Below are positions 1 to 5,991 of a stretch of 6,141 nt of DNA, one piece after another. The DNA comes from JBAZOY01 sp041648505 (GTDB lineage Bacteria > Desulfobacterota > Syntrophia > Syntrophales > CG2-30-49-12). Both the position numbers and the translations under genes were made by a program. The notes under the pieces were generated by a model, which saw only the letters and a program-made list of their open reading frames with translations, was not told where the DNA came from and searched no databases. Every line of letters starts with the position of its first letter. The first letter of the stretch is position 1. Where the stretch lies: positions 1 to 6,141 of the forward strand of contig JBAZOY010000109.1 in the NCBI GenBank assembly GCA_041648505.1, written 5' to 3'.

Positions 1-104
1 CCATGCTTGAATACGTGGTGGCTACTATCGATGTCAAAGAGCAGAAACTAAAACTTTTCCTGGACAAAAAACAGGTAGAGGAATTCGATTACAAACTGCG
101 ATAA
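1..104 (+). CDS. C-terminal end of a gene cut by the window edge; possibly an integrase/transposase
   Basis: An open frame (codons in phase with position 3) runs from the window edge to a TAA at 102-104. The visible C-terminus contains VVATIDVKEQKLKLFLDKK and then QVEEFDYKLR. The alternating strands with Lys/Glu turns look like the small beta-rich C-terminal domain found after the DDE catalytic core of IS481/Mu-type integrases, whose last strands often read like 'K-x-V-x-E-F-x-Y-x-L'. The assignment is by resemblance only, because no catalytic residues fall inside the window. It is strengthened by the terminal-repeat-like sequence that begins five bases after the stop. The ATG at 3-5 may be an internal methionine rather than the start. 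The alternative is an unrelated gene tail. Confidence 0.45.
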   Translation, partial: MLEYVVATIDVKEQKLKLFLDKKQVEEFDYKLR

Positions 105-108
105 CACA

Positions 109-167
109 GTTGAGTGTCAGCAATGTCATGGCACAAAAAATCGTTATCGATGTCCTGGCACTCAACA
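109..167. repeat. Inverted and direct repeats resembling an insertion-sequence end
   Basis: GTTGAGTGTCAG at 109-120 is the reverse complement of CTGGCACTCAAC at 155-166 apart from one T:G position. Inside this pair is a direct repeat with a 27-bp period: CAATGTCATGGCAC at 121-134 and CGATGTCCTGGCAC at 148-161, identical at 12 of 14 bases. Read from the right, the block begins 5'-TGTTGAGTGCCAGGACATCG. A TGT end followed by repeated internal motifs is what IS481-like or IS21-like elements show at their transposase-binding ends. Together with the gene tail just upstream, I infer the right end of an insertion element finishing near 167. A Rho-independent terminator is less likely, because the loop is long (34 nt) and no T-run follows. 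Confidence 0.45.
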
Positions 168-219
168 TATAATAACTAACAATGCAGTGAGTCATTTTTA
201 AAGAAGTTTTCCTATATTC

Positions 220-248
220 TTGATTTCGGCTCGGTGATTATGTATTCT
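220..248 (+). promoter_or_regulatory. Candidate sigma-70-type promoter for the kinase-like gene
   Basis: TTGATT at 220-225 (4 of 6 to TTGACA) and TATTCT at 243-248 (4 of 6 to TATAAT) are separated by exactly 17 bp. This would give a 5' leader of about 65 nt before the ATG at 320. It is the best-spaced pair in the 167-319 spacer, but both boxes are imperfect and the region is AT-rich, so chance occurrence is possible. Confidence 0.3.
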
Positions 249-319
249 GTATTTGTGAAAAATTGTTAGAGATTTACTCTGAGAGTCTGATTTTTTAAGA
301 TTATAATCAGGAGGTCCAT

Positions 320-1099
320 ATGGCAATTGTAACCGTTTCCAGAGGTTCGTTCAGCAGGGGGAAAAATGTGGCTGAGAAGTTGGCCAGACAATTAGGATAC
401 GAATGCATTTCGCGTGAAATTCTTCTTGAAGCCTCGGAGGAATTCAATATTCCTGAGATTAAACTTGTCCGGGCAATTCATGATGCTCCGTCAACTCTCG
501 AGCGTTTCAGCCATGGCAAAGAGCGCTATATAGCCTATATTCGAGCAGTTCTTTTAAAACATGTTCAGAAGGACAATGTGGTTTATCATGGATTGGGCGG
601 TCACTTTTTTCTTCAGGGGATTCCGCACGTGTTCAAACTAAGAATTATTGCGGATATGGAATATCGGGTTAAAGAAGAAATGAAGCGTGAAAATATTACT
701 GCGGAAAAAGCTCGATATATTTTAAAAAAAGATGATGAAGAAAGGCGAAAATGGAGCCTTCAGTTGTACGGTATGGATCCCTGGGACAGCAGACTTTATG
801 ATATGGTCCTTCATATTGGCAATCTCACTGTTGATGATGCAGTGGCTATATCCTATTTCACTGTTAAAAAACCATGTTTTCAAACAACACCTGATTCCCA
901 GAAGATTCTTGGCGATATGTTGTTAGTGGCAAAAGTTTATGCGGCTTTGGTAAAAATAGCGCCGTTTGCAAAAGTGACGGCAGATGACGGAATTGTCTAT
1001 ATTAGCAATTTGGATAATGAGACGACGAAAAAAACGGTTCTTTCAGATATAAAAAGTATTGCGGAAAAAGTGGAAGGCGTCAAGGATGTGCGTTTTTAG
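320..1099 (+). CDS. Cytidylate-kinase-like P-loop protein with a C-terminal BON-like domain
   Basis: This 259-aa protein looks like the cytidylate-kinase-like family (Cytidylate_kin2 type). The N-terminus has the family pattern beta-strand, P-loop region, helix: AIVTVSRGSFSRGKNVAEKL at residues 2-21, then SREILLEASEEF at 31-42, corresponding to the 'DRELI' segment of relatives. A central HGLGGHFFL (90-98) leads to the strand KLRIIAD (106-112). The charged stretch KKDDEERRKW (136-145) matches the usual lid region. Residues about 217-259 form a separate segment ending IAEKVEGVKDVRF, with the strand-turn-strand plus helix pattern of BON domains. The P-loop is atypical: relatives have SRxxGSGG, and here it reads SRGSFSRG. 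NMP kinase activity is therefore not assured, and a signalling or sensing role is possible. The start is supported by AGGAGGT at 309-315, four bases before the ATG. Family assignment is firm; substrate is unknown. The gene stands alone on its strand and has no obvious terminator. Confidence 0.8.
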   Translation: MAIVTVSRGSFSRGKNVAEKLARQLGYECISREILLEASEEFNIPEIKLVRAIHDAPSTLERFSHGKERYIAYIRAVLLKHVQKDNVVYHGLGGHFFLQGIPHVFKLRIIADMEYRVKEEMKRENITAEKARYILKKDDEERRKWSLQLYGMDPWDSRLYDMVLHIGNLTVDDAVAISYFTVKKPCFQTTPDSQKILGDMLLVAKVYAALVKIAPFAKVTADDGIVYISNLDNETTKKTVLSDIKSIAEKVEGVKDVRF

Positions 1100-1354
1100 A
1101 TGACGATTCTTTACCCTTATAGAACATGGAAAAGTAATAGATTTATACTAGAGTAAATAGAGAGGGTGCATCAGCACGCTATATAGCGGATACCGTACAA
1201 TTTAGAGCAAAAGCCAAATAAAATAGTATGGCCCTTCAATTAGACTTCATCTCGCTTAAGGCAAATGCGTAGAGTAAAAAGGAATCCCTCGAATGACTGA
1301 CAAAGTAGTTATAGCACCAAACAGGTAATTGCGTATCAAAAAGAGCAGTGAGAC
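1100..1354. other. Intergenic spacer, no gene seen
   Basis: This stretch lies between the kinase-like gene and the NorD relic. All frames are broken by frequent stops, and I recognise no protein fragment, RNA gene or intrinsic terminator. The only structure I can point to is a perfect 12-bp palindrome, CGCTATATAGCG, at 1177-1188, which may be chance or a protein-binding site. Composition is AT-rich like the kinase-like gene and changes visibly to GC-rich at about 1355. Confidence 0.5.
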
Positions 1355-2094
1355 GTAGTATTGGAGCGTTGGAGTCGGCAGTTTGAGCAGATTCGACTCG
1401 AGGACAGGCTTCTTAGACGCCAGAAGGAAGGCGAGGAGATCGACTTGGACGCGGCTGTGGAGGCCTTATCCGATTACCGGGCAGGCCAGCATCTGTCGGA
1501 ACGGGTGTTCGCCCGGCTGAGGCGAGACAAACGGGATATCGCGCTGCCTTCCTCATCGATTTGAGCGGGTCCACAAAGAGGTGCATCAATGAGATGGAAC
1601 GCGCCTCACTTCTAATCATGAGCGAGGCTCTGGAGGTCCTCAAAGACCGTTTCGCTATTTACGGATTTTCTGGGCAGACCCGAAAACGCTGCGAACTCTA
1701 CCGAATTAAGGGCTTTGACGAGGCTTATGTGGAAGTTATCAAGAGGCGCATCGCCGATTTGAAACCGCTCGATTACACCCGATTGTCCCCCCCCCACCCG
1801 GCACGTGGCAGGAAAACTCAACGCCGTTCAAGCGCGCACGAAACTCCTGATCGCCTTGACGATGGAAAACCGGACGATTACGATGGATACAATGGGGATT
1901 ACGGCATTGAGGATACGCGGCAGGCACTGATCGAGGTCAAGAATATGGGCAGCCGTCCCTTCTGCATCACTATCGACAAGGCCGAGCACAGGTATCTGTC
2001 CCATATGTACGGGGCCGTGAACTAAGTGTTCATCGACGACTTTTCCAAACTTCCCCTCAAGGTGCTGGAGATTTGTCGCAAGCTGGCGGCATAA
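1355..2094 (+). pseudogene. norD: Decayed C-terminal fragment of a NorD-type VWA protein (nitric oxide reductase activation protein family)
   Basis: Reading across frames gives a continuous match to the C-terminal third of NorD/CbbO-type proteins, which work with a MoxR-type AAA+ partner to activate metalloenzymes such as NO reductase. Frame 2 (1361-1543) gives DLDAAVEALSDYRAG and RVFARLRRDKRDIA. A missing base at about 1544-1545 shifts to frame 1, which supplies AFLIDLSGST with the VWA MIDAS signature DxSxS (from 1558). The frame shifts again in the nine-C run at 1787-1795; HVAGKLNAVQARTKLLIALT is readable at 1802-1861 in frame 2. A missing G near 1861 restores frame 1 (DGKPDDYDGYNGDYGIEDTR). 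A TAA at 2023-2025 stands where relatives have Tyr (GAVN-Y-VFIDDFSKLP), and the original stop is at 2092-2094. The N-terminal two thirds are absent, with a stop at 1349-1351, and no norQ is nearby. The piece is clearly GC-richer than its flanks, suggesting acquired DNA. The domain call is confident; norD versus cbbO is less so. Confidence 0.85.
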
Positions 2095-2301
2095 ACGGTC
2101 TTGAATTCAAAGTTGTCATTGATGTCTTGTGAGCCTGGTCGCTCTTGATACAAAAATATACGAGGTTGATGTTGAGCTGGAAGATATATTTTGCGAGATA
2201 TCGAAGAGATATGAGGCCCAATTTTTGTAAATAGGCGTGGATATGGATCTTTATTTTTATCCGGAATCTTACTTCAAAATATTTTATCCGATATAGCTTG
2301 G
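2095..2301. other. Intergenic spacer upstream of the response regulator, no certain features
   Basis: This AT-rich stretch separates the NorD relic from the response regulator gene and must hold the latter's promoter, if it has its own. I found no convincing -35/-10 pair and no GG-N10-GC sigma-54 element. A 33-codon open frame from a GTG at 2129 to a TAA at 2228-2230 (including LDTKIYEVDVELEDI) has no ribosome binding site and no recognised match. Confidence 0.45.
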
Positions 2302-2309
2302 AAGGAGGT
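2302..2309 (+). promoter_or_regulatory. Strong Shine-Dalgarno that decides the response regulator start
   Basis: AAGGAGGT at 2302-2309 is a near-perfect anti-16S match. The TTG at 2309-2311 overlaps it and cannot be the start. The first usable in-frame start is the ATG at 2324, giving a 14-nt spacer, longer than the common 5-10 nt. The receiver domain begins right after this ATG (SCRILVIDDD), which supports the choice. Confidence 0.7.
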
Positions 2310-2323
2310 TGGTCGAAAATTCT

Positions 2324-3691
2324 ATGAGTTGCCGGATCCTTGTGATTGATGATGATTTAGTGGCTTGTGAGGTTTTACAGGAAACCCTTTTAAGAGCGGA
2401 ATATGATGTTGATATATGTACTTCTGCCAGGGAGGCCCTCGGAAAAGACTTATCTTCATACAATCTTTTAATCAGCGATATACGTATGCCGGAGGTAGAT
2501 GGTCTTAATTTACTGCATCAGGTTCAGAAGCAATGGCCGGAATTGCCTGTAATCATGGTAACCGCATACGGTTCTCTGGAAACCACCATGGAAGCCCTAC
2601 GCTTGGGCGCATCGGATTATATCAGTAAACCATTTTCGCCGGAAGCCATCCGTTCTAAGGTAAAAAAGGTTCTCGATGTAAGGGATCTGAAGCAGCGGCA
2701 TCTGTTAGTTCGCCCTGAAACCTCAGAGGAACCTCAATTTATAGGTTCTTCTGCTGCCATGGTGGAATTTTATAAGCAGCTTGCACGTGTAGCTAATGCC
2801 TGGGACAGCGTTTTGATCGAAGGTGAGAGCGGAACGGGAAAAGAACTGGCCGCTCGAGCTCTTCATCAATTAAGTGCACGACGCGGGAGTCCTTTTGTGG
2901 CGCTTAATTGTGGCGCCATTCCTGAGAACCTCATGGAATCGGAACTATTTGGCTATGAGAAAGGAGCTTTTACAGGAGCGGACAGATCCCATGAGGGCTT
3001 GCTTGCTTCCGCGCAGGGAGGAACCTTTTTTTTAGATGAAATTACAGAAATGTCCACTGCACTCCAGGGAAAACTTTTGCGTTTTATGCAGAACAGAGAA
3101 GTACGGCGGCTCGGTGGTCATGAGGTAAAGCATGTTGTTGTTCGGGTGATAGCCGCTGCAAATCGGGATGTTGATGAGGAAATAAAAAAAGGCCGCTTTA
3201 GAGCTGACCTGCTATATCGCTTTGTAGTTCGTCTGCACGCACCGTCGCTTAAGCAACACAAGGAAGATTTGCTGCAACTTGTAGAATATTTTCTGAAAAA
3301 GTGGGGTTATACGTCTATTAATATTTCCGATGAAACTATGGAATGCATGATGACATATGACTGGCCGGGCAATGTCCGTGAACTGGAGAATGTCCTCCGA
3401 CAAACATTGCTAATGTCGCCTTTTTCTATGATTTTTCCGGAGAACTTACCGGAAAGATTCCGAAACCGGAGTGATAAGGAACTTGCTCAATTGCCACCTC
3501 TGGAGGAAGCGGAAAAGAAACAGATTATTCAGATGTTAAATACGACCTCATGGAATCAAACACGAGCATCACAGTTGCTGGGTATTGATCGAAAGACGCT
3601 TCGAGCTAAAATACAGCGTTATGGATTAAGCAAGGATAAATCATTATCGGGAGAAGCCTTTCCGGACATTACATCAAGAACAGGGAAATAA
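2324..3691 (+). CDS. NtrC-family sigma-54-dependent response regulator (receiver, AAA+, Fis-type HTH)
   Basis: This 455-aa cytoplasmic transcription activator has the usual length and all three domains. The receiver (about 4-120) carries the acidic pair D9/D10, phospho-acceptor D52 (ISDIRMPEVDG), T80 (VTAYG) and K102 (SKPF). The AAA+ domain (about 140-375) has Walker A GESGTGKE at 167-174, the sigma-54-contacting GAFTGA loop at 214-219, Walker B FFLDE ending D238/E239, arginine-finger region FRADLLYR at 292-299, and the sensor II segment WPGNVRELENVL. The Fis-like helix-turn-helix is at 410-435 (SQLLGIDRKTLRAKIQRYGL). No key residue is missing, so it should hydrolyse ATP and remodel sigma-54 polymerase when phosphorylated. 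The convergent sensor kinase next door is the likely partner, and their 3' ends overlap by 73 bp. Targets cannot be named from this window. Overall layout resembles AtoC/ZraR, but I would not assign either name. Confidence 0.95.
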   Translation: MSCRILVIDDDLVACEVLQETLLRAEYDVDICTSAREALGKDLSSYNLLISDIRMPEVDGLNLLHQVQKQWPELPVIMVTAYGSLETTMEALRLGASDYISKPFSPEAIRSKVKKVLDVRDLKQRHLLVRPETSEEPQFIGSSAAMVEFYKQLARVANAWDSVLIEGESGTGKELAARALHQLSARRGSPFVALNCGAIPENLMESELFGYEKGAFTGADRSHEGLLASAQGGTFFLDEITEMSTALQGKLLRFMQNREVRRLGGHEVKHVVVRVIAAANRDVDEEIKKGRFRADLLYRFVVRLHAPSLKQHKEDLLQLVEYFLKKWGYTSINISDETMECMMTYDWPGNVRELENVLRQTLLMSPFSMIFPENLPERFRNRSDKELAQLPPLEEAEKKQIIQMLNTTSWNQTRASQLLGIDRKTLRAKIQRYGLSKDKSLSGEAFPDITSRTGK

Positions 3692-5166
3692 AGAACGACC
3701 TCGGTGCCGTTATCCGGATGGCTTTTTATCTCAAGACGGCCGCCGTGTAACTTGGCGGCAATGCCATTTACTATAGCCAGTCCCAGTCCGCGCATTCTTT
3801 CATCTTTGTGAGTACTAAAAAAGGGGTCACAGACTTTTTTTATCAATTCGGGGGGAATGCCGGAACCGTTATCTTTTACCGATATTGTAATGAATTTGCC
3901 GTCCGGCAGGACAGATGCGGAAATGCTTATTTCACCTTTTTGGGGTGTAGCTTCCACTGCATTTTCTATAAGATTCAGGATGGCTATCTGAAAGCGATAA
4001 CGGTCAACATAGAGAGGGGGTATATTATCTTCTACATTAACGCTGAGATGGATATCCGCTTTAACTATTAGTGGTTCAACGAGAGGCAGCATTTCATTTA
4101 AAAGCTCGTTAGTGGGTATCGTTTCGAAATGCGGCTCCGGCAAACGAGTGGCACTGCGCACATTCTGAATCACTGTATCCAGTCTTTGCGTCTGCTGAAC
4201 AATGAGTTCCAGTTTACGACCCACATCAGGCGGCCAATTACCGCTTTCCAAAAGAAGTCTTGCCATTCCTGCTATTGAATGAAGTGGTGTGCCAAGTTCA
4301 TGAGCCAGATTAGCCGTTAAATATCCAAGCTCTGTAAGTTGCTGGAGTTGATTTACCTCTTTTTGCAACTGAACCACATTATGGGTAGCATCCTGTATTT
4401 TCTTTTCCAGCGAAAGGTTAAGTTCCTGATACTGAGCAAGTACCTGTTCAATTTTATCGGCCATCGCATTGTAATGGTCCGCCAGTTGTTTCCATTCATC
4501 CCTTCGGTTAATGTTAATACGCCTGTTATACTGTCCAGCATGGAATTCATCAATTGCGCCGATAATTCTTTTCAGCGGACGCCTGATAATCCAGCCTTGA
4601 CTTAGATACAAGAGAAGCAGGATGAAAACTAAAAGTCCTGCACTGCTGAAAACAAGCAAGTGCTTAGCACGATTCAATATTTCTGTATTGGTCTGAGAAA
4701 AGGCAATCACACCGACAACAACCCGATTTTTATTGCCTTTTCCCGGCAGTATATCGGATTCTAAAAGACCAAGCGCCGGTCCACCCTCAGTATTTAATTT
4801 AACATGAAAAGGTTTTGTTTCCTTAGCAACCGTGTCCACCAAAGTTTCAGACCAGTTATACTGAACACGGTTTGCTCCGGCAATATAATCGATATCATCA
4901 TTTACAACAGAATAAATATCTATTCTAGCTAGGTGGACGTCACTTTGTATCTGTTCTTTCAAGGCTTTATCCAGGACTGATAAACCGTAGCGAGTAGGAA
5001 AGCTTTGATAGTACATAATAACTGTTTTGGCAACATCACTAAGCCTTTTGATCTGATGGTCAGTCAATATTTTGTCCAGCGCTCTTACCTGTACCCAGCC
5101 CCAGACAGACATGGTAACAGCCAGTCCTAATATGGTAACTATCATAAGACGAGTACGAACGCTCAT
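3619..5166 (-). CDS. Membrane-bound sensor histidine kinase (periplasmic sensor, HAMP, HisKA, HATPase)
   Basis: This 515-aa protein has an N-terminal membrane segment (about 8-27), an extracytoplasmic region of about 140 residues with no recognised sensor fold, and a second very hydrophobic segment (about 169-189, HLLVFSSAGLLVFILLLLYL). A HAMP domain (about 190-243, with RRPLKRIIGAIDEF) and a coiled-coil linker rich in Leu/Gln (about 244-280) follow. The dimerisation domain carries phospho-acceptor H289 in LAHELGTPLHSI. The ATPase domain shows the N box NLIENAVEA (398-406), G1 DNGSGIPPE (432-440), F box PFFSTH (448-453) and G2 RGLGLAIVNG (459-468). All catalytic elements are intact. GAGGG (complement of 5173-5177) lies six bases before the ATG. 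The ATPase domain ends at about residue 495, and the last 20 or so residues are encoded antisense to the response regulator's 3' end. The adjacent NtrC-type regulator is the probable phosphotransfer partner. Ligand unknown. Confidence 0.93.
   Translation of the reverse strand: MSVRTRLMIVTILGLAVTMSVWGWVQVRALDKILTDHQIKRLSDVAKTVIMYYQSFPTRYGLSVLDKALKEQIQSDVHLARIDIYSVVNDDIDYIAGANRVQYNWSETLVDTVAKETKPFHVKLNTEGGPALGLLESDILPGKGNKNRVVVGVIAFSQTNTEILNRAKHLLVFSSAGLLVFILLLLYLSQGWIIRRPLKRIIGAIDEFHAGQYNRRININRRDEWKQLADHYNAMADKIEQVLAQYQELNLSLEKKIQDATHNVVQLQKEVNQLQQLTELGYLTANLAHELGTPLHSIAGMARLLLESGNWPPDVGRKLELIVQQTQRLDTVIQNVRSATRLPEPHFETIPTNELLNEMLPLVEPLIVKADIHLSVNVEDNIPPLYVDRYRFQIAILNLIENAVEATPQKGEISISASVLPDGKFITISVKDNGSGIPPELIKKVCDPFFSTHKDERMRGLGLAIVNGIAAKLHGGRLEIKSHPDNGTEVVLYFPVLDVMSGKASPDNDLSLLNP
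3706..3727 (+). terminator. Weak candidate intrinsic terminator for the response regulator gene
   Basis: GCCGTT at 3706-3711 can pair with GGATGGC-side bases up to 3722 (six pairs, two of them G:T), and TTTTT follows at 3723-3727. It starts 14 bp after the regulator's stop and lies inside the antisense kinase coding region, where it encodes part of the ATPase domain. The stem is short and wobble-containing, so this may be coincidence. Confidence 0.25.
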
Positions 5167-5191
5167 TAGACACCCTCTCTCTTTTTGTAAA

Positions 5192-5220
5192 ATCTTAGCT
5201 TACCGGAGGCAAGATTGCAA
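5192..5220 (-). promoter_or_regulatory. Candidate sigma-70-type promoter for the histidine kinase
   Basis: On the minus strand, TTGCAA (5220-5215) and TAAGAT (5197-5192) are separated by 17 bp, each matching consensus at 4 of 6. It would start transcription about 20 nt before the kinase ATG, just leaving room for the ribosome binding site. Modest matches in an AT-rich spacer make this tentative. Confidence 0.3.
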
Positions 5221-5244
5221 ATCGATTCAGCAAATAATCAAATG

Positions 5245-5270
5245 ATCGGAAATTTCGAAGTAAATCCGAT
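5245..5270. promoter_or_regulatory. Inverted repeat upstream of the kinase promoter, possible operator
   Basis: ATCGGA at 5245-5250 and TCCGAT at 5265-5270 are perfect inverted half-sites with centres 20 bp apart, about two helical turns. They lie about 25 bp upstream of the candidate kinase -35 box. The geometry would suit a dimeric activator, possibly the neighbouring regulator, but there is only one copy in the window and six-base arms can arise by chance. Confidence 0.2.
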
Positions 5271-5326
5271 TCATACAAGAAAAACCGTTTAAAATCATAT
5301 TAAAGCAACTTTTGAGTATAAATAAT

Positions 5327-5349
5327 GATGGACTTGTAAAAAGTCCATC
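5327..5349. repeat. Short perfect hairpin, possible dispersed intergenic repeat
   Basis: GATGGACTT at 5327-5335 and AAGTCCATC at 5341-5349 form a perfect 9-bp stem with a 5-nt loop (GTAAA). It lies in the middle of the 384-bp spacer between the exported-protein operon and the kinase, and no T-run directly follows on either strand, so it is a poor terminator. The GGACTT...AAGTCC core resembles small dispersed palindromes that I associate with intergenic regions of Desulfobacterota genomes; that link is from memory and unverified. Confidence 0.5.
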
Positions 5350-5481
5350 GACTTTTGCAAAAAATGTATTCAATTGAACCTATTAAGGTTTTTAAGAGAT
5401 ATAAGTTAACGGGTAAAAAGGTCAAAGAAAAAAACAGATGAATATGAGTTAAGGAAAGGGTTTAAAAGTGGTTACTAAAAA

Positions 5482-5512
5482 TTGGGGTACAAAGATAATC
5501 TTTGTACCCCAA
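5482..5512 (-). terminator. Strong Rho-independent terminator of the exported-protein operon
   Basis: TTGGGGTACAAAG at 5482-5494 pairs perfectly over 13 bp with CTTTGTACCCCAA at 5500-5512 around a 5-nt loop. On the minus strand the stem is followed by a T-run (complement of the AAAAA ending at 5481). It sits 38 bp after the stop of the exported-protein gene. The plus strand has no T-run, so it acts leftward, and it separates the exported-protein transcript from the histidine kinase. Confidence 0.85.
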
Positions 5513-5550
5513 CAGCATGCAGAAATTATTTTTGGAAAGAAGAGTGATTT

Positions 5551-5973
5551 TTATTTAGCAGCTTTTACTGGTTCTTCAGTAGGCTTTACTTCTTCTTTTG
5601 CAGTAACTTTCTTTTTGGTGTGGGTTTTTTTATTTACAACCTTTGTTACTTTAGAAGCTACATTTTTACCATCTTTCGTTACATAGCTGACTTTTACTTT
5701 ATCCCCGGCAGAGATCTTTGAACATGCTTTTTCTAAAGAAAACTCCATAGCCTCAGTTTTTCCTTTTACATGGCGATCGATCTTCAGCATGGTATCGGAG
5801 ATTTCAGTAACTTTTCCCGTGGCACTCATCTTGGTTTCTTTTTCCATTGCTTTGGCAGGCACAGCAGCAGCCGGATCAACCGGAGCAGCTTTAGCTTTGG
5901 TTGTCTCAACCGCAAAAACCGAACCGCAGAAAATAAAAGATACTGCTACCATCAACACTAATAAACGTTTCAT
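5551..5973 (-). CDS. Small Sec-exported protein of unknown function with basic C-terminal tail
   Basis: This 140-aa protein begins with a clear Sec signal peptide: MKR, a hydrophobic core (LLVLMVAVSFIF) and a likely cleavage site after A21 (SVFA|VE). The Cys at 16 is not in a lipobox. After cleavage comes an Ala/Pro-rich linker (about 27-45). A compact beta-type domain of about 60 residues follows (GKVTEISDTMLKI, MEFSLEKACSKI, AGDKVKVSYVTKDGKNVASKV). Its strand pattern, ending in G-D-K-V-K-V-x-Y, recalls small periplasmic OB-like or DUF5666-type domains. The tail (111-140) is Lys-rich with Thr, Val, Pro and Glu, and looks disordered. AAGGAG (complement of 5980-5985) gives a well-placed ribosome binding site. 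It is second in an operon with a close paralogue starting upstream. I do not recognise a named family. A periplasmic binding or stress-related role is only a guess. Confidence 0.85.
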   Translation of the reverse strand: MKRLLVLMVAVSFIFCGSVFAVETTKAKAAPVDPAAAVPAKAMEKETKMSATGKVTEISDTMLKIDRHVKGKTEAMEFSLEKACSKISAGDKVKVSYVTKDGKNVASKVTKVVNKKTHTKKKVTAKEEVKPTEEPVKAAK

Positions 5974-5991
5974 ATGACTCTCCTTGTTTTG

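Noticed and set aside
109..166. Intrinsic terminator for the left-edge gene
   Set aside because: The loop is 34 nt long, the stem is not followed by a T-run, and the internal direct repeat points to a mobile-element end.
1413..1821. Minus-strand open frames across the NorD relic
   Set aside because: These are antisense by-products of the GC-rich codons; the plus strand carries the recognisable protein.
2180..2203. Possible sigma-54 promoter (CTGG...TTTTGCG) upstream of the response regulator
   Set aside because: GG and GC are 12 bp apart instead of 10, which does not fit the -24/-12 element.
2129..2230. 33-codon open frame starting GTG, upstream of the response regulator
   Set aside because: No ribosome binding site, no recognisable similarity, and short enough to be chance in this spacer.
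3808..4071. Plus-strand open frame inside the histidine kinase gene
   Set aside because: Entirely antisense to the well-conserved ATPase and nearby region; the sequence has no family features and is a shadow of the real gene. The same applies to 4339-4605 (+), 4353-4553 (-) and 3212-3403 (-).
5468..5977. Plus-strand open frames across the exported-protein gene
   Set aside because: They are antisense to a gene with a signal peptide, good ribosome binding site, terminator and paralogue support.
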